Origin: an uncultured Oribacterium sp.
GTDB taxonomy: Bacteria > Bacillota > Clostridia > Lachnospirales > Lachnospiraceae
Length of the DNA: 22,946 nt
NCBI GenBank assembly: GCA_902485915.1
Contig: CABTMH010000088.1
Location: forward strand, 1-22,946
Direction of reading: 5' to 3'
The translations under genes were made by a program, and so were the position numbers. The notes under the pieces were generated by a model. That model ran no database searches, had not been told where the DNA came from, and saw only the letters and a list, made by a program, of their open reading frames with translations. Shown here piece after piece: positions 21,187 to 22,946 of this stretch; within the stretch, counting starts at the first letter, position 1; the number at the start of each line of letters is the position of its first letter.

Positions 21187-21336
21187 GTGCGTACAAAGAT
21201 TATATTAGCATGTACAGAGTGTAAGCAGAGAAACTATTTCACGACGAAGGAGAAGAAGAATCATCCTGAGAGAATGGAAGTTCGTAAGTACTGCAGATTC
21301 TGTAAGAAGCACACGCTTCATAAGGAGACGAAGTAA
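21187..21336 (+). CDS. rpmG: 50S ribosomal protein bL33 (zinc-binding form)
   Basis: A 49-residue protein, MRTKIILACTECKQRNYFTT..., of the large ribosomal subunit. Four cysteines in two CxxC pairs (Cys9, Cys12, Cys36, Cys39) mark the zinc-binding form; no Cys-free copy is seen here. The start is GTG 21187, with GGAGGTGA (21173-21180) upstream. Its TAA overlaps the secE ATG by one base, so the two are translationally coupled. rpmG before secE and nusG is the usual order in Bacillota. Confidence 0.95.
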   Translation: MRTKIILACTECKQRNYFTTKEKKNHPERMEVRKYCRFCKKHTLHKETK

Positions 21337-21533
21337 TGAGCGAGAAGAAGAATTCCGGTTTACAGGACTTCTTCAAGGGTCTTAAGACGGAATATAACAA
21401 AATTATTTTCCCGACGAGACAGGACATCATCAAGGAGACCACCGCAACCATCGTTGTCAGTCTCCTGGTCGGAGCGCTTATTGCTGTTCTTGATCTTATT
21501 ATGAAGACGGGACTTGGTTTTATCATCAGATAA
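21336..21533 (+). CDS. secE: Preprotein translocase subunit SecE
   Basis: A 65-residue short-form SecE with a single membrane segment (about residues 37-56). The conserved amphipathic stretch FFKGLKTEYNKIIFPTRQDI (12-31) precedes it. SecE clamps SecY in the membrane and is essential for protein export. AAGGAG (21322-21327) in the end of rpmG serves as its ribosome binding site. It lies 9 bp before nusG. Confidence 0.95.
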   Translation: MSEKKNSGLQDFFKGLKTEYNKIIFPTRQDIIKETTATIVVSLLVGALIAVLDLIMKTGLGFIIR

Positions 21534-21542
21534 GGGGAAACT

Positions 21543-22073
21543 ATGTCAGAAATTAATCCTGCAGCTCGCTGGTATGTAGCACATACCTACTCAGGCTATG
21601 AGAACAAGGTTAAGATGGATCTGGAAAAGACGATCGAAAACCGTGGTCTTCAGGATCTGATCTTCGAAGTCAGCGTACCGATGCAGCCGGTCATCGAGAT
21701 GAAGAACGGCGTCGAGAAGAAGTCTGATAAGAAGATGTTCCCTGGCTATGTTCTCGTAAACATGATAATGAATCAGGAAACCTGGTACGTAGTGCGTAAT
21801 ACACGTGGCGTAACCGGATTCGTCGGCCCAGGATCAGAGCCGACACCTCTTTCCGAAGAGGAGATCAAGGCACTCGGCTACAGAGCCCAGGAGGTCCTTG
21901 TAGATTTCGCAATCGGCGATACCGTAAATGTTACTTCCGGTGCATGGAAGGATACGGTGGGCGTCATCAGTGAGATCAATGATCAGAAGAAGACTGTTAC
22001 CATCTCGGTTGAGATGTTTGGCAGAGAAACTCCGGTAGAGTTATCCTACGGAGAGATTCAGAAACTCAGATAA
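21543..22073 (+). CDS. nusG: Transcription elongation/antitermination factor NusG
   Basis: A 176-residue protein with the NGN domain first (ARWYVAHTYSGYENKVKMDL, 8-27; KMFPGYVLVNM; VRNTRGVTGFVG) and a C-terminal KOW domain (about 122-160, IGDTVNVTSGAWKDTVGVI). It binds RNA polymerase and couples it to Rho or the ribosome. The length is normal. ATG 21543 follows AAGGGGAAA. It is the third gene of the operon. Confidence 0.97.
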   Translation: MSEINPAARWYVAHTYSGYENKVKMDLEKTIENRGLQDLIFEVSVPMQPVIEMKNGVEKKSDKKMFPGYVLVNMIMNQETWYVVRNTRGVTGFVGPGSEPTPLSEEEIKALGYRAQEVLVDFAIGDTVNVTSGAWKDTVGVISEINDQKKTVTISVEMFGRETPVELSYGEIQKLR

Positions 22074-22086
22074 CGAAGTATGGGAG

Positions 22087-22110
22087 GGTTAATCAGATCT
22101 GCTGATTACC
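22087..22110 (+). other. Hairpin in the nusG-rplK gap
   Basis: GGTTAATCAG (22087-22096) pairs with CTGATTACC (22102-22110) with one bulged T and an ATCTG loop. It has no T tract and lies 15 nt before the rplK ribosome binding site. In other bacteria ribosomal protein uL1 represses rplK-rplA by binding this leader; whether this hairpin is such a site is not shown. Confidence 0.45.
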
Positions 22111-22138
22111 CCGCAATTACCACAAGGAGGTGCCTCAT

Positions 22139-22564
22139 ATGGCAAAGAAAGTAGAAGGATACATCAAGTTACAGATTCCAGCTGGTAAAGCAACTCCAGC
22201 TCCACCAGTAGGTCCGGCTCTCGGCCAGCATGGTGTTAATATCGTTGCATTCACTAAGGAATTCAATGCAAGAACAGCAAACGAGGGTGATGTTATCATC
22301 CCTGTAGTGATCACTGTTTATGCAGATAGAAGCTTCAGCTTCATCACGAAGACTCCTCCAGCAGCCGTTCTGATCAAGAAGGCATGCAAGCTGCAGAAGG
22401 CTTCCGGTGAGCCGAACAAGAACAAGGTTGCTACCATCAGCAAGGCTGATCTCCAGAAGATCGCAGAGACGAAGATGAAAGATCTTAACGCTGCATCACT
22501 TGAGGCTGCTATGTCTATGATCGCAGGTACCTGCAGATCCATGGGCGTTGAAGTAGAGAAGTAA
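22139..22564 (+). CDS. rplK: 50S ribosomal protein uL11
   Basis: A 141-residue protein with the uL11 signature GYIKLQIPAGKATPAPPVGP and ALGQHGVNIVAFTKEFNART in the N-terminal domain, and the C-terminal 23S-rRNA-binding domain ending MSMIAGTCRSMGVEVEK. It forms the GTPase-associated stalk base. ATG 22139 follows AAGGAGGT (22124-22131) at good spacing; an in-frame GTG at 22130 overlaps that site. Codon use here is richer in A/T-ending codons than in the GC-rich genes upstream, consistent with high expression. Confidence 0.97.
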   Translation: MAKKVEGYIKLQIPAGKATPAPPVGPALGQHGVNIVAFTKEFNARTANEGDVIIPVVITVYADRSFSFITKTPPAAVLIKKACKLQKASGEPNKNKVATISKADLQKIAETKMKDLNAASLEAAMSMIAGTCRSMGVEVEK

Positions 22565-22582
22565 TAGGGAGGTCAACTGATT

Positions 22583-22946
22583 ATGAAGACAGGTAAGAGA
22601 TATACAGCAGCCGCTCAGGGCTTTGACAGAACTGTAAAGTTCACCGAGGTTGACGCACTTGAGCTTGTAAAGAAGAATGCAACAGCAAAATTCGACGAGA
22701 CCATCGAGCTCCATATCAGAACTGGTTGTGATTCACGTCACGCAGATCAGCAGGTTCGTGGTTCTGTCGTCCTTCCAGCCGGCACAGGTAAGAAGGTAAG
22801 AATCCTCGTATTTGCAAAGGGCGCTAAGGCCGATGAGGCTCAGGCAGCTGGTGCAGATTTCGTAGGAGCTGAGGAGCTTATTCCGAAGATCCAGGATGGC
22901 TGGTTTGATTACGACGTAATCATCGCTACTCCGGATATGATGGGTG
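22583..22946 (+). CDS. rplA: 50S ribosomal protein uL1 (5' part)
   Basis: The first 121 residues of uL1; the gene runs off the window. MKTGKRYTAAAQGFDRTVKF and the domain I/II segments HIRTGCDSRHADQQVRGSVV, LPAGTGKKVRILVFAKG and FDYDVIIATPDMM are typical. uL1 forms the mobile stalk at the tRNA exit site and is also the usual translational repressor of its own operon. GGGAGG lies 10 nt before ATG 22583, and the gene follows rplK by 18 bp. Confidence 0.95.
   Translation, partial: MKTGKRYTAAAQGFDRTVKFTEVDALELVKKNATAKFDETIELHIRTGCDSRHADQQVRGSVVLPAGTGKKVRILVFAKGAKADEAQAAGADFVGAEELIPKIQDGWFDYDVIIATPDMMG

Overview
The window looks like a chromosomal segment of a GC-rich member of the Bacillota, most likely class Clostridia and possibly a Lachnospiraceae relative. 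The evidence is the set of genes. There are strong AGGAGG-type ribosome binding sites and a short archaeal/eukaryote-type prolyl-tRNA synthetase. A small Cys-rich protein follows feoB, recD2 and comF are adjacent, a PF06541-type membrane protein is present, and the order rpmG-secE-nusG-rplK-rplA is retained. The taxon is inferred from protein character only; no rRNA gene is present.

Layout. Positions 1-2663 hold the ferrous iron uptake cluster: feoA (3' end), feoB and a FeoB-associated Cys-rich membrane protein. A 79-bp imperfect palindrome built around GGGGTCTGACCCC follows. Positions 2858-5875 hold three single-gene units: a beta-propeller lactonase, chorismate synthase with an unusual acidic insertion, and a small VOC protein resembling the tail domain of clostridial KDPG aldolases. 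Positions 6070-9122 hold proS and a CCA-adding enzyme. The latter has a large low-complexity insertion and seems to lack a leader. Positions 9282-13559 hold a phosphohexomutase, a membrane acyltransferase and a CmpB-like membrane protein with an Ala-rich repeat tail. A class I aminotransferase follows (13671-14861); its stop codon lies inside a second copy of the GGGGTCTGACCCC motif.

Positions 14862-15674 are an 813-bp non-coding stretch with a terminator, a possible structured RNA, two 46-bp-spaced repeats and a promoter with a long leader. After it come an orphan mreB-like gene, then recD2 and comF overlapping by 20 bp. A convergent lysR-type regulator (minus strand) abuts comF with no gap. 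The window ends in the rpmG-secE-nusG-rplK-rplA operon, driven by a near-consensus promoter with a small terminator-like hairpin in its leader.

Most of the content is housekeeping; I see no phage, insertion sequence, CRISPR array, toxin-antitoxin pair or defence system. The points most worth a second look are: (1) in-frame, low-complexity or charged insertions in five conserved proteins (AroC, CCA enzyme, acyltransferase, RecD2, ComF); (2) the GGGGTCTGACCCC palindromes, one supplying a stop codon; (3) a probably leaderless cca gene; (4) an identical 18-residue protein repeat whose two DNA copies differ only at synonymous sites; and (5) the structured non-coding region before mreB.
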